This document shows, piece by piece, positions 43,062 to 53,693 of a stretch of DNA of 64,000 nucleotides. Source of the DNA: an uncultured Pelagibacteraceae bacterium (GTDB lineage Bacteria; Pseudomonadota; Alphaproteobacteria; Pelagibacterales; Pelagibacteraceae); contig CAJQSV010000001.1 of NCBI GenBank assembly GCA_905616445.1, forward strand, positions 62,001 to 126,000. The letters are read 5' to 3'. Both the position numbers and the translations under genes were made by a program. Each line of letters starts with the position of its first letter. The first letter of the stretch is position 1. Below the pieces are notes generated by a model. It made no database searches. It had not been told where the DNA came from and saw only the letters and a program-made list of their open reading frames with translations.

Positions 43062-43696
43062 AAAATGTTAACTTGATAGTTCTGTTTTTTTTTTTTTTAA
43101 TCAATAATTTTGTTTCTTCAGATTTAGGTTCAGAAATCAATAATAGAATAGTGGTAAAAGTTGGGAACTTAGTGATCACGTCGATAGACTTGGAAAATGA
43201 AATAGTTACAAATCTATTAATTAATAGGCGCGAAATTACACAAGAAAATATCAATAATAATAAAAATTACGCTATTAAAAATTTAATAAGTAAATCAATA
43301 AAAAAAAGTGAAATTAAAAAATATGAAATTAAAAATTATAGTGAAAAGGATTTAGAAAATTATATTAGAGATGTAGCAAAAAATTTAAGTACAAATACAA
43401 CTGGTCTAAAAGAAATTTTTAATCAGACTGGTGTTAATTATGAATTATTTGTGGAGAAGCATGAGATAGAACTTTTGTGGAACACTTTAATTTTTAATAT
43501 TTATAAAAATCAAATAAATATAAATATTTTTGATGTTGAAAATGAAGTCAAAAAAATTGAAGAAAATAAGAATAGAGAAATAACACCAAAAATTAAACAG
43601 GATATTTTAAATAAAAAAAAACAAGAAAAGTTAGAATTATTTTCCCGATCTCATTTCTCTAATTTAGAAAATACTGTTAATGTAGATTTTCAATGA
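43058..43696 (+). CDS. SurA-like periplasmic chaperone lacking parvulin PPIase domains
   Basis: Signal peptide; RIVVKVGNLVITSIDLENEI N-terminal SurA motif; terminal helix KKQEKLELFSRSHFSNLEN; 212 aa only; lptD-surA-pdxA-rsmA order. Confidence 0.85.
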   Translation: MKNVNLIVLFFFFLINNFVSSDLGSEINNRIVVKVGNLVITSIDLENEIVTNLLINRREITQENINNNKNYAIKNLISKSIKKSEIKKYEIKNYSEKDLENYIRDVAKNLSTNTTGLKEIFNQTGVNYELFVEKHEIELLWNTLIFNIYKNQININIFDVENEVKKIEENKNREITPKIKQDILNKKKQEKLELFSRSHFSNLENTVNVDFQ

Positions 43697-44652
43697 AAAA
43701 TTTAATTGCTATAGTAGCAGGAGAACCTAATAGTATAAATTCAGAAATTATAGTCAAAGCATGGAAAAAAAATAAGGGGCTTAAAAATTTATTTATTATT
43801 GGAAACTATTCTCTCTTAAAAAACCAAATTATTCAATTGGGTTATAAAATTCCATTAATTAAAATCAGCGAACTTAAAGATTTTAAAAGAGAGGAAAAAC
43901 TTGTTATACTGGACGTCCCTCTAAAATTTGAAAAAAAACTCAGTGTAAAATCCTCTGAAGCAAAAACCTATATATTTAAATGCTTTGACATCGCTCATCG
44001 TCTAGCAATTAAAAAAAAAATTATAGGATTTATAAACGCACCTATTAATAAAAAAATTTTTGAAGGTAAATATTTGGGTGTTACTGAATATCTTTCAAAA
44101 ATGAATAAAAGCAAAAATAAAGAAGTTATGATGATTCACAACAAAGAATTGTCAGTTGTTCCTTTGACTACACATGTAGAAATAAAAGATGTAACTAATA
44201 AAATTACTTTTAATTTTATAAAAAAAAAAATTATTAGTCTTAACAAGTTATATTTAAAATTATTTAAAATAAAACCCAAAATTGCTATTTTAGGTTTAAA
44301 CCCTCACAACAGTGAAAATAAAACACAATCAATTGAAAATAAAATTATTAGACCTGTTATAATTAAATTAAAAAAACTTAAAATAAATATTAAAGGACCT
44401 TTTCCTGCGGATACAGCGTTCAACAGGCAAAATATAATCTCTTATGATATAATCGTAGGCATGTATCACGATCAAGTTTTAGCACCCTTCAAAGCGCTTT
44501 ATGGATACGATGCCATTAATATAACATTAGGTTTAAAATATCTTAGAGTGTCACCAGATCATGGAACTGCGCAAGATATTATTGGCCTAAATAAAGCAAA
44601 TCCACAAAGCCTAATAAGCGCCATCAATTTTTTAAATAAATTTAATGATTAA
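43693..44652 (+). CDS. pdxA: 4-hydroxythreonine-4-phosphate dehydrogenase
   Basis: VAGEPNSINSEI, FINAPINKKIF, LGLNPHNSE, KGPFPADTAF, MYHDQVLAPFKAL. Confidence 0.95.
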   Translation: MKNLIAIVAGEPNSINSEIIVKAWKKNKGLKNLFIIGNYSLLKNQIIQLGYKIPLIKISELKDFKREEKLVILDVPLKFEKKLSVKSSEAKTYIFKCFDIAHRLAIKKKIIGFINAPINKKIFEGKYLGVTEYLSKMNKSKNKEVMMIHNKELSVVPLTTHVEIKDVTNKITFNFIKKKIISLNKLYLKLFKIKPKIAILGLNPHNSENKTQSIENKIIRPVIIKLKKLKINIKGPFPADTAFNRQNIISYDIIVGMYHDQVLAPFKALYGYDAINITLGLKYLRVSPDHGTAQDIIGLNKANPQSLISAINFLNKFND

Positions 44653-45436
44653 ACCAAAAAAATCTTTAGGACAAAATTTTCTGATTGACAATAATATTTT
44701 AAATAAAATTGTACAATTAGCTGAAATAAATAATTGTGACATCGTGGAAATAGGTCCTGGAACAGGAAATTTAACAAAAAAAATTATAGAACAAAAACCA
44801 AAAAAATTAATTCTAATTGAAAAAGATCACAAATTAACTACCAATTTAAAAAATGAATTTAAGGAATATAATAATCTTAAAATTTTTAATGAGGATATTT
44901 TAAAATTTGATTTAGAGGAAAAAATAAAAAAAAATTCAATAATTATTGGTAATCTACCATACAATATCTCTTCACAAATATTAGTTAAATTAATCAAATT
45001 TAAAGAATGGCTACCTAAATATAAAAAATTAATATTAATGTTCCAAAAAGAAGTCGCAGATAAAATAATAGCTAAATATAACTCATCTCATTATGGTAGG
45101 CTATCTATACTAACTGCTGCCAGATTAAAAATTACTAAGCACTTTAACGTTTCGCCTAATAGCTTTTATCCTATACCGAAAGTCAAATCTACAGTCTTAG
45201 TGTTAGAGCCGATTATAAATAAAGATTTTAAAGTAAAAAATATTAAAAATTTAGAAAATATTTCTCATATTTTTTTTTCACGAAAAAGAAAAATGATAAA
45301 TAAAGCATTCAATAAGTTATTTAAAAACCCCCTTGAAGTTGCAGAGAAAATAAATATAAATTTGAATTTAAGACCCAGTGCACTGTCTGAAAGAGAATAC
45401 TTTAAGATTACAGAATCTTTTGAAAAACAAATTTAA
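44645..45436 (+). CDS. rsmA: 16S rRNA (adenine1518/1519-N6)-dimethyltransferase
   Basis: KKSLGQNFLIDNNILNKIV, EIGPGTGNLT, IGNLPYNISSQIL. Confidence 0.97.
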   Translation: MIKPKKSLGQNFLIDNNILNKIVQLAEINNCDIVEIGPGTGNLTKKIIEQKPKKLILIEKDHKLTTNLKNEFKEYNNLKIFNEDILKFDLEEKIKKNSIIIGNLPYNISSQILVKLIKFKEWLPKYKKLILMFQKEVADKIIAKYNSSHYGRLSILTAARLKITKHFNVSPNSFYPIPKVKSTVLVLEPIINKDFKVKNIKNLENISHIFFSRKRKMINKAFNKLFKNPLEVAEKININLNLRPSALSEREYFKITESFEKQI

Positions 45437-46014
45437 ATAGCGTTATTTTTTTCAGATAAAATAATTTTTTCTATTTGTGAAAAGCAGTGCTCTAAATTAT
45501 CGTTTACAATAACATGATCATAATCTGACCAATGATGAATATCATTGTCGTAGGCTTTTAATCTTTTCGAAATAATATCAATATTATCCTGGTTTCTCTG
45601 TATCAATCTATTTTCCAGTTCCTTTTTATCAGGTGGTAGTAAAAATATTTTAATTAATTTAAGTTCTTTAAATCTGGATAATTGTTGAGTTCCCTGCCAA
45701 TCAATATCAAATAAAATATTATTATTATTTTTTAATAATTTATTGACAGAATTTCTTGCAGTTCCATAATAATTGTCAAAAATTTTTGCATATTCATAAA
45801 ATTCATTATTAGAAATTCTTTTTTTAAACTCTTCGTGATTTATAAAAAAATAGTCTATTCCCTCAACTTCGTTTGATCTAGGTTTTCTTGTGGTGTGTGA
45901 AACTGATATTTTAAAATTTTGATATTTTTGTTGAATTTTTTTGGTTAGTGTTGTTTTTCCAGCTCCTGAAGGAGAAGATAAAATTAACATTATACTACCA
46001 TTGCTGGAGGTCAT
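45433..46014 (-). CDS. gmk: Guanylate kinase
   Basis: ILSSPSGAGKTTL, SVSHTTRKPRSNEVEGIDYFF. Confidence 0.97.
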   Translation of the reverse strand: MTSSNGSIMLILSSPSGAGKTTLTKKIQQKYQNFKISVSHTTRKPRSNEVEGIDYFFINHEEFKKRISNNEFYEYAKIFDNYYGTARNSVNKLLKNNNNILFDIDWQGTQQLSRFKELKLIKIFLLPPDKKELENRLIQRNQDNIDIISKRLKAYDNDIHHWSDYDHVIVNDNLEHCFSQIEKIILSEKNNAI

Positions 46015-46037
46015 ATAAAATATTTTATAAAAAAAAT

Positions 46038-46277
46038 TTAACTAGTAGCTTTGCCTTCAATAAATTTGATAGCATCACCAACCGTTAAAATTTTTTCCGC
46101 TTCACTGTCGGAGATTTCAGAGCCAAATTCTTCTTCGAATGCCATAACTAATTCAACTGTATCTAAACTGTCTGCACCTAGATCATCTATAAAACTTGCT
46201 TCGTTAACTACTTTATCTTCTTCTACACCAAGGTGATCTGCTACTATTTTTTTAACTTTTACGCTTACATCTGACAT
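46038..46277 (-). CDS. acpP: Acyl carrier protein
   Basis: [21 protein letters not shown] phosphopantetheine site. Confidence 0.98.
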   Translation of the reverse strand: MSDVSVKVKKIVADHLGVEEDKVVNEASFIDDLGADSLDTVELVMAFEEEFGSEISDSEAEKILTVGDAIKFIEGKATS

Positions 46278-46334
46278 TTAAATTCCTATATTCGGTTTTA
46301 GTAAAATTTGTTCTTAAATCAATATTAATAATTG

Positions 46335-47066
46335 TCAAGCCATATACATGCCTCCATTAACATGTATTGTTTCTCCTGTTATATAATCCGACATCTCTGA
46401 TGCAAGAAAAGCTGCACAATTAGCTACGTCTTCGCCCTTACCAAGGTCGCCTCTTGGTATTTTGGATACAAGTATTTCTTTAAACTCTTCTTTAATTTTA
46501 TCTGTCATCTCAGTTTTTATAAATCCTGGGGAAATACAATTTATATTTATATTTTTTCTCGCATATTCAATCGCTAAACTCTTTGAAAAACCAATAATAC
46601 CCGCTTTAGAAGCAGCGTAGTTTGCCTGACCAAGATTACCTGTGTGAGCAACGATAGAGGTAATATTGATAATTTTTCCTTGTTTGTTTTTTAACATTTT
46701 TTTTATGGCTTGTTTACACATTAAAAAAGTTGAGGTTAAATTAATATCAATTACTTTTTTCCAATTTTCATCAGTTAGTCTTATTGAAAGATTATCTAAA
46801 GTAATGCCAGCATTGTTCGTTAAAACATCAATGCCACCTAATTCTAAATAGCAAGAATCTACAAATTTTTCTATTTCTGAATGTTGATCGAGTTTAAATG
46901 ATTTTATCTTAATATTTTTAAATTCACTTTTTAACTTATCTAGTTTATCTTCATTTGTCCCTGTAGCTAAAATAGCTGAACCTAGTTCGTAAAATTTTTT
47001 TACTAAACTATAGCCTATCCCGCCAGTTGCTCCTGTTATTAATATTTTTTTATCTTTAAGATTCAT
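46335..47066 (-). CDS. fabG: 3-oxoacyl-[ACP] reductase
   Basis: ITGATGGIG, NNAGIT, NYAASKAGIIGFSKSLA; fab cluster. Confidence 0.96.
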   Translation of the reverse strand: MNLKDKKILITGATGGIGYSLVKKFYELGSAILATGTNEDKLDKLKSEFKNIKIKSFKLDQHSEIEKFVDSCYLELGGIDVLTNNAGITLDNLSIRLTDENWKKVIDINLTSTFLMCKQAIKKMLKNKQGKIINITSIVAHTGNLGQANYAASKAGIIGFSKSLAIEYARKNININCISPGFIKTEMTDKIKEEFKEILVSKIPRGDLGKGEDVANCAAFLASEMSDYITGETIHVNGGMYMA

Positions 47067-47988
47067 TCTTCAAATTTTTAATATCATCAATTGTATTAAT
47101 ACTAAAGGAATTACTATTCGGAAGTATTCTTTTTACTAAACCTGTTAAAACTTTACCGGGTCCTATCTCTATAAATTCTTGTACTTTTTTTTCACCCATA
47201 AAAACTACACTTTCTCTCCACCTTACTTTTGAGTAAATTTGTTGTACTAATATTTTCTTAATATCTTCTGGACTGCTCGTGGGTAAAGCAGTTACGTTGC
47301 TTATTATTTCAAAGTCAGGTTTTTTAAATTTTACTGCGTCTATTTTTTCTTTCATTTTAATTGCCGCAGGATTCATCAAAGAACAATGAAATGGTGCGCT
47401 GACTGGCAAGAGTATACATTTTTTTTTATTTTTTTTTAAATTATTTTTTAATTCTTCAATGGCTTCTACGTTGCCACTTACAATAATTTGCCCATGTGCA
47501 TTATCATTAGCAATTTCACACACGCCTTTGAATTTAAGCTGAGACATATGGTTATTAATTTCCGTTATATCTGCGCCAAGAATTGCTAACATGGCACCCT
47601 TTCCTACTGGTACTGCCTCTTGCATAAATTTACCTCTTTCAAAAAGTAAACGCAAAGAGTCTTGAAAACTTAAAGCATTAGCACACAACAACGAACTATA
47701 CTCTCCCAAAGAGTGACCAGCAAAATATTTAATTTTATCTAAACTAAAATTAAATTCATTTTTTAGAACTGTAAAAATAGAGTAACTTACAAGAAGTATA
47801 GATGGCTGGGTATTTTGGGTCAGCTTAAGATCAATGTCAGGTCCATCTAATATGATTTTAGAAATTTTAAACTTTAGTGTTTCATCCGCTTCATCAAACA
47901 ACTTTTTAACAGCAGAAAAATTATTGTAAAATTCAGATCCCATACCTACTATTTGAGAACCTTGACCTGGAAATAATATAGCTTTCAT
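47056..47988 (-). CDS. fabD: Malonyl-CoA:ACP transacylase
   Basis: LFPGQGSQIVGMG, AGHSLGEYSSL, PVSAPFHCSLM. Confidence 0.96.
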   Translation of the reverse strand: MKAILFPGQGSQIVGMGSEFYNNFSAVKKLFDEADETLKFKISKIILDGPDIDLKLTQNTQPSILLVSYSIFTVLKNEFNFSLDKIKYFAGHSLGEYSSLLCANALSFQDSLRLLFERGKFMQEAVPVGKGAMLAILGADITEINNHMSQLKFKGVCEIANDNAHGQIIVSGNVEAIEELKNNLKKNKKKCILLPVSAPFHCSLMNPAAIKMKEKIDAVKFKKPDFEIISNVTALPTSSPEDIKKILVQQIYSKVRWRESVVFMGEKKVQEFIEIGPGKVLTGLVKRILPNSNSFSINTIDDIKNLKNES

Positions 47989-48021
47989 TTGTATTAATGC
48001 TTTTTTATCACATTATTAGTA

Positions 48022-48050
48022 TTGAATTGAAGAATTTATAATAGTATAAA
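48022..48050 (+). promoter_or_regulatory. Putative sigma70-type promoter for rpsF-rpsR-rplI: TTGAAT-N17-TATAAA
   Basis: Direct reading with 17-nt spacing in the fabD/rpsF divergent intergenic. Confidence 0.5.
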
Positions 48051-48088
48051 ACCGTTCTTTTAATAAATAAATAATTAATGACTGCCGA

Positions 48089-48424
48089 ATGAATTTTTAC
48101 GAACATACATTGATAGCTAAACAAGATCTATCTACCCCTGAATTAAACAATATAGAGAAAAAATATAAAGATATCATCACTAAAACAGATGGAAAAGTTA
48201 TAAAAGTCGAAAAATGGGGCTTACTTAGTTTTGCTAAAAAAATTAAATCTTATAATAAAGGATTTTATATTCACTATAAATTTGAATCTGAAAATAAAAC
48301 TTTAGAAGAAATGAGAAGAAATAGTGTAATTGACAACTCTCTTCTGAGACATTTAACTGTAAAATACAAAAAATTAGACACTGAAACAGAATATTTTAAA
48401 GAAGGTAATGAAAAGAAAAAATAA
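48089..48424 (+). CDS. rpsF: 30S ribosomal protein S6
   Basis: [15 protein letters not shown]..., [13 protein letters not shown]; followed by rpsR, rplI. Confidence 0.96.
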   Translation: MNFYEHTLIAKQDLSTPELNNIEKKYKDIITKTDGKVIKVEKWGLLSFAKKIKSYNKGFYIHYKFESENKTLEEMRRNSVIDNSLLRHLTVKYKKLDTETEYFKEGNEKKK

Positions 48425-48680
48425 TAAATTTAATAAAAGACCACAAAATCCTTTAAACAAACTTAGTTTGTTTCAAAAGTCAGATTCTAGATTTTCTAAA
48501 AAATGTCCTTTATCTGGAAAAGAAGCTCCAGTGATAGATTATAAAAATGTTAAATTATTAAAAAGATATATTTCAGACACAGATAAAATTATGCCTTCAA
48601 GAATAACTTCTGTTTCACAAAACAAACAGAGAAAATTAACAAGTGAAATAAAAAAAGCTAAAATTTTAGGTTTGATTTAA
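48408..48680 (+). CDS. rpsR: 30S ribosomal protein S18
   Basis: [35 protein letters not shown]. Confidence 0.96.
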   Translation: MKRKNNKFNKRPQNPLNKLSLFQKSDSRFSKKCPLSGKEAPVIDYKNVKLLKRYISDTDKIMPSRITSVSQNKQRKLTSEIKKAKILGLI

Positions 48681-48682
48681 TT

Positions 48683-49138
48683 ATGCAGATTATACTTATA
48701 GAAAATATTATGAAGCTTGGAAAAATTGGAGACCAAGTTGAGGTAAAAAATGGTTTCGCTAGAAATTATTTATTAAGACAGGGTAAGGCTTTAAGGGCAA
48801 GTAAGGAAAACATTGAGTTTGTAAGTAAAAAAAAAGTTGAATTAAACAAAAAAAATGAAGATGCAAAAGCCCAATCTAATGAAATAGCCTCAAAAATTAC
48901 AAATAAAGTTTTAAAATTTAACAAAGAGTCTAAAGAAAATGGGGAACTTTATGGTTCAATAAAACCTAAAGAAGTTTCTAGCGCTTTTAAAACAATGTTA
49001 AAAGTTGAAATTAATCCTTCACAAATAGATTTAAGACAAGAAATTAAGAAAATTGGTAAATATCAAATTAATGTGAACCTTCCTGCTGATGTTACTTCGA
49101 GTGTCAATTTACACGTTGATAAAATAGATTCTATATAA
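48683..49138 (+). CDS. rplI: 50S ribosomal protein L9
   Basis: MQIILIENIMKLGKIGDQVEVKNGFARNYLLRQGKA. Confidence 0.97.
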   Translation: MQIILIENIMKLGKIGDQVEVKNGFARNYLLRQGKALRASKENIEFVSKKKVELNKKNEDAKAQSNEIASKITNKVLKFNKESKENGELYGSIKPKEVSSAFKTMLKVEINPSQIDLRQEIKKIGKYQINVNLPADVTSSVNLHVDKIDSI

Positions 49139-49218
49139 ATTTCATTTTTCCACAGGTAGAAAAAAAAGTGAGTAACTTTTAAGTTTCTATTATTTTAAGT
49201 TCAATTATTATTTCACTT

Positions 49219-50646
49219 ATGGAAAAAGCTAAATTGAGTCTTACTTCAACAGAAGAAAATAAATTACCTTCAAATATAGAAGCTGAACAGTCTCTCATCG
49301 GATCAGTTTTGGTTAATAATGATATTATTGATGAAATATCAAATATTGTAAACGCAGGTAAATTTTTTGATCCAATCCATAGAAAAATTTACGAAGTCAT
49401 AGAAAGTTTGAATAATAAAGGAATGATAGCTAACCCTATTACTTTAAAAAACTATTTTGAAAATGACTCCGGATTAAGCGAGGTTGGTGGCGTTGATTAT
49501 TTGGTAAAATTAACAAGATTTTCTTCTTCTGTAAAACAAGCAATTGATTATGCAAAAATTATTCATGAAATGTATGTCAAAAGAGAATTAATATTTATTT
49601 CTGATGGTATTGAAGATCAGGCCAAAGATGATAAAATGGAAAAGACAGGAGAAAATATAATTGAAGATGCAGAAAAATCGTTATTTGATTTAGCTGAAAG
49701 AGGTAATTTTTCACAAACTTTTATGAAATTTAATCAAGCGGTTGATCAAACTATCGAAATGGCAACTTTAGCCATGAAGAGTGATCACGGTATAATTGGT
49801 GTCCCAACTGGGTTAACAGATTTAGACCAAAAATTAGGTGGCCTTCATAAATCTGATCTTATAATTATAGCTGGAAGACCTTCGATGGGTAAAACTGCTC
49901 TAGCTACCAATATTGCTTTTTATGCTGCAAAAAATATGCAAGAAAATAATGAAAAAGGATCGGTTGCGTTCTTTTCTTTGGAGATGTCATCCGAACAACT
50001 CTCAACTCGTATTTTATCTGAACAGGCCAGAATTTCTTCTCATGAAATAAGAACAGGTAAAGCATCCGAGGATACATTGAATAGATATATAGAAACTTCT
50101 AGAAATATATACGATTTACCTCTTTACATAGATGAAACTCCGGCAATTGCGATTTCGACACTAAGCAATAGAGCAAGAAGAATTAAAAGATTATTTGGAT
50201 TAAAATTAATTGTCGTAGATTATATTCAACTAATGAAAACTAATTCAAATAGAATGGACGGAAGAGTTCAAGAAATATCTGAAATCACACAAGGATTAAA
50301 AGCTTTGGCAAAAGAGCTTAATGTTCCAGTTGTTGCGCTATCGCAGCTATCAAGAGCTGTTGAGCAAAGAGACGACAAAAAACCACAACTTTCTGATCTT
50401 AGAGAATCAGGATCTATAGAGCAAGATGCTGACGTTGTTATATTTGTTTACAGGGAACAATATTACCTTGAAAGGAAAAAACCTAAAGAAGGAACCATAG
50501 AATTTGCTGAATGGCAATCTAAAATGAGTGATATTCATGGTGGTGCAGAGCTTATTCTCGGTAAACATAGACATGGCTCAACAGGAGTTGTCCACGTAGA
50601 ATTTGAAGGTGAATTTACTAAATTTAAAGATTTACCTAAAAATTAG
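49219..50646 (+). CDS. dnaB: Replicative DNA helicase
   Basis: LPSNIEAEQSLIGSVL, IIAGRPSMGKTALA, VDYIQLM, LRESGSIEQDADVV; no intein. Confidence 0.98.
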   Translation: MEKAKLSLTSTEENKLPSNIEAEQSLIGSVLVNNDIIDEISNIVNAGKFFDPIHRKIYEVIESLNNKGMIANPITLKNYFENDSGLSEVGGVDYLVKLTRFSSSVKQAIDYAKIIHEMYVKRELIFISDGIEDQAKDDKMEKTGENIIEDAEKSLFDLAERGNFSQTFMKFNQAVDQTIEMATLAMKSDHGIIGVPTGLTDLDQKLGGLHKSDLIIIAGRPSMGKTALATNIAFYAAKNMQENNEKGSVAFFSLEMSSEQLSTRILSEQARISSHEIRTGKASEDTLNRYIETSRNIYDLPLYIDETPAIAISTLSNRARRIKRLFGLKLIVVDYIQLMKTNSNRMDGRVQEISEITQGLKALAKELNVPVVALSQLSRAVEQRDDKKPQLSDLRESGSIEQDADVVIFVYREQYYLERKKPKEGTIEFAEWQSKMSDIHGGAELILGKHRHGSTGVVHVEFEGEFTKFKDLPKN

Positions 50647-50686
50647 CACTTTTGTTATTTAAAAATTAAGATATATCTCAATTACA

Positions 50687-53155
50687 GTGATGCTTTCCAA
50701 AATTTATAGAACAGTAATTATTGATTTCTCAAAAATTTCTATAGCTATAATTTGTTTTGTACTTGCTTATTTTCTCTACTTCTCAAAAGATTTTAACTTA
50801 GATGCCTCTTCAGACTCTTTGTTACTTGAAAGCGATAAAGACTTAAAATATCTAAGAGAAGTTAACGAAAGATATGGATCAAAAGATTACCTTGTTTTAA
50901 CATATACACCAATATCAAGTTTTACTGATGAAGAAACCATAATTAATCTTCAGTTTCTCAGGTCAAAAATAGAAAAACTAGATTGGGTAGATGGAGTAAT
51001 AACTGTAATCGACGTACCTCTTTTAAAAAATAGTGACGAACCTTTAATGGAGAGGTTAAAAAACTATAAAACTTTATCTTATCCTGAAATAGATAAAGAG
51101 AGAGGCTTTGAGGAAATAGTTAATAGTCCAATTTATAGAGATTACGTTATTAGCGCTGACGGCAAGACTTCAGGAATAGTTGTTTACTTAAAACAAGATC
51201 AAAAATTAAACGAACTGGTTAAAACAAAGAATAATTTCTTTAATTTAGAGCTAGATGGCAATTTAAATCAATCTCAAAAAAGGGATCGTGATATTTTTAA
51301 TAGGGAATATGATGCTTATAAAAATATATATAATCAAAAAAACCATCAAAATATTAATGAGATTAGGGAAGTTATAAAAAAATATACAGTAAACGCAGAG
51401 GTTCATTTGGGTGGGCTGCCAATGATCACTGATGATATGATGACATTTATTCAAAATGATATTGTTGTTTTTGGTATTGGTGTTTTTATATTCATAATAA
51501 TTACTTTGTGGCTTATTTTTAAGAAAATTAAATGGGTTGTTATTCCTTTGCTTGGTTGTGCTTTTTCCGTTGGAACAATGGTCGGAATTTTGGGTTTGCT
51601 GGGATGGAAAGTGACGGTTATATCCTCAAATTTTATTGCAATGATGTTAATACTAAACATGGCAATGAATATTCATGTCACAGTAAGATTTTTACAAATA
51701 AAAAAAGAATTTGAAAATATAAGCATTAAAGATGCAGTCTATGAAGCTACTAGTAAAATGTTTATGCCGATTTTTTACACCGTTCTAACAACAATATGTG
51801 CATTTTTATCTTTAATTTTTAGCGGCATCAAACCAATTATTGATTTTGGCTGGATGATGACTCTTGGTCTTATCGTTTCTATTATTGTTACATTTACACT
51901 CATCCCTGCTCTACTTAATTTATTTAGTAACTCTGAGGATTATATTGATCAAAGTGAAGAGAAATCAAAAATCACAAATGCATTGAGTAATTTTTCAAAA
52001 GGAAACACGTATTTGATCTTTAGCACTTCTGTAATAATTGTTTTTTTAAGTATTTTTGGAATTTCAAAATTAGAGGTGGAAAATAGTTTTATCAATTATT
52101 TTGACAAAAAAACTGAAATTTATAAAGGTATGAAAAAAATTGACGATCAATTAGGAGGCACAACTCCACTAGATGTTATCTTAAAATTTCCAACTAACGA
52201 TAGTAAAAAAATAGAAGATGATGAGTTCTCAGAGTGGGAGGAAGATACCCTGTCTAACAAAGATGATCCATCGAAGTATTGGTTTACAAGAAATAAAATC
52301 GATAAAATATTAAAAGTTCATGATTATTTAGATTCTCTGCCTGAAATAGGAAAAGTTATCTCATTCGCCTCCATTGTAAGGGTCGCTGAAGATTTAACTG
52401 GTAACAAGTTAGGAACTTTAGAAGCTGGAGTGCTTTACAGTAAAATACCTGATGAGATAAAAAAAGAAATTATATCTCCTTACATCTCTGTAAAAGATAA
52501 TGAAGCGAGGATCAGTGTTAGAATAAAAGATTCACTTAAAGATTTAAGAAGAAATGACCTAATCCAAAAAATTAACGCTGAATTAAAATCAAAAGTAGGT
52601 TTAACAGAAGACGAGTATAAGCTTGCTGGAGTATTAATTTTGTTTAATAATTTACTACAGAGTCTTTTTAAGTCTCAAATTTTAACTCTGGGAGTGGTAA
52701 TGTTGGGAATTTCTTTAATGTTTTTAATTCTTTTTAGAAACTTTACTCTATCTTTAATTGGGGTCGTTCCTAACTTTATGGCTGCTTTTTTTATTTTAGG
52801 TATTATAGGACTTCTTGGAATTCCATTAGATATGATGACTATAACAATAGCAGCGATCACAATTGGCATAGCTGTAGATAATAGTATTCACTATATTTAT
52901 CGATTTAAAGAGGAGTTTGAAAAAATAAAAAACTACAATAAAACTGTCGATAGATGTCACAATACTGTTGGTGTAGCTATACTTAACACATCAATTACTA
53001 TTGTTTTTGGATTTTCAATTTTGGTCTTATCTAATTTTATACCTACAATTTATTTTGGTATATTTACAGGAATAGCAATGTTGCTTGCCTTAATTTCTGT
53101 TTTAACTCTTTTGCCAAAACTCATATTAGTTTTAAAACCATTTGGTAATGAGTAA
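50687..53155 (+). CDS. RND/MMPL-family (SSD-like) membrane exporter
   Basis: 822 aa, two 6-TM halves with large periplasmic loops; ITIGIAVDNSIHYIYRFKEE motif. Confidence 0.85.
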   Translation: MMLSKIYRTVIIDFSKISIAIICFVLAYFLYFSKDFNLDASSDSLLLESDKDLKYLREVNERYGSKDYLVLTYTPISSFTDEETIINLQFLRSKIEKLDWVDGVITVIDVPLLKNSDEPLMERLKNYKTLSYPEIDKERGFEEIVNSPIYRDYVISADGKTSGIVVYLKQDQKLNELVKTKNNFFNLELDGNLNQSQKRDRDIFNREYDAYKNIYNQKNHQNINEIREVIKKYTVNAEVHLGGLPMITDDMMTFIQNDIVVFGIGVFIFIIITLWLIFKKIKWVVIPLLGCAFSVGTMVGILGLLGWKVTVISSNFIAMMLILNMAMNIHVTVRFLQIKKEFENISIKDAVYEATSKMFMPIFYTVLTTICAFLSLIFSGIKPIIDFGWMMTLGLIVSIIVTFTLIPALLNLFSNSEDYIDQSEEKSKITNALSNFSKGNTYLIFSTSVIIVFLSIFGISKLEVENSFINYFDKKTEIYKGMKKIDDQLGGTTPLDVILKFPTNDSKKIEDDEFSEWEEDTLSNKDDPSKYWFTRNKIDKILKVHDYLDSLPEIGKVISFASIVRVAEDLTGNKLGTLEAGVLYSKIPDEIKKEIISPYISVKDNEARISVRIKDSLKDLRRNDLIQKINAELKSKVGLTEDEYKLAGVLILFNNLLQSLFKSQILTLGVVMLGISLMFLILFRNFTLSLIGVVPNFMAAFFILGIIGLLGIPLDMMTITIAAITIGIAVDNSIHYIYRFKEEFEKIKNYNKTVDRCHNTVGVAILNTSITIVFGFSILVLSNFIPTIYFGIFTGIAMLLALISVLTLLPKLILVLKPFGNE

Positions 53156-53693
53156 TTTTATAGAATTTATAAAAGAAGAAGTTCTACTGTTTGATATTAT
53201 TTTTATGCTAATTGTTTTATACAATATAATAAAATGTTTTTCCCAAGGATTCTCTTTAAGTTTTCTCTCATCTCTAAAATGGATAATTTCTGTCATAACA
53301 ACGATAATTTTAGTACCTAAATTACAACCTTGGGTCAGTAACTATATTGAATCAGAATTTATAAACAATATAGGCATTGGTGTTTTTGTTTTTATTGTTG
53401 CTTTATTTGTTAGTGTTGTTTTAGGTAAATCCCTTGGAAGAACTGTAACTTGGACCGGACTTGGTTCTGTGGATAAATCATTTGGAATTTTTTTTGGTTT
53501 ATTTAGAGGTTATGTAGTTACGGTTTGTTTTTTTTCTCTTTTAAATTGGTTTTATCCATATGAGAAATGGGGTATTTCAACGACCAATGCTTATTCTTTT
53601 GATGTTGTTAAAAAAGGTAGCGACTTACTTATTGAAGAATTTCCTAATTACAAAGATATAATAAACACTAAAGAAAAAATTGAAAAAATTTAA
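53142..53693 (+). CDS. cvpA: CvpA-family membrane protein
   Basis: Four TM protein, GFVRGYVV-type motif (FGLFRGYVVTVCFF), directly upstream of purF. Confidence 0.85.
   Translation: MVMSNFIEFIKEEVLLFDIIFMLIVLYNIIKCFSQGFSLSFLSSLKWIISVITTIILVPKLQPWVSNYIESEFINNIGIGVFVFIVALFVSVVLGKSLGRTVTWTGLGSVDKSFGIFFGLFRGYVVTVCFFSLLNWFYPYEKWGISTTNAYSFDVVKKGSDLLIEEFPNYKDIINTKEKIEKI

Noticed and set aside
51451-51660. Antisense ORFs within the MMPL transporter (51263-51454, 51451-51660, 52675-52869)
   Set aside because: Mirror translations of hydrophobic TM segments; no independent support.
50687-53155. Assigning the MMPL protein as a hopanoid transporter (HpnN)
   Set aside because: No neighbouring hopanoid genes in the window, so substrate cannot be supported.
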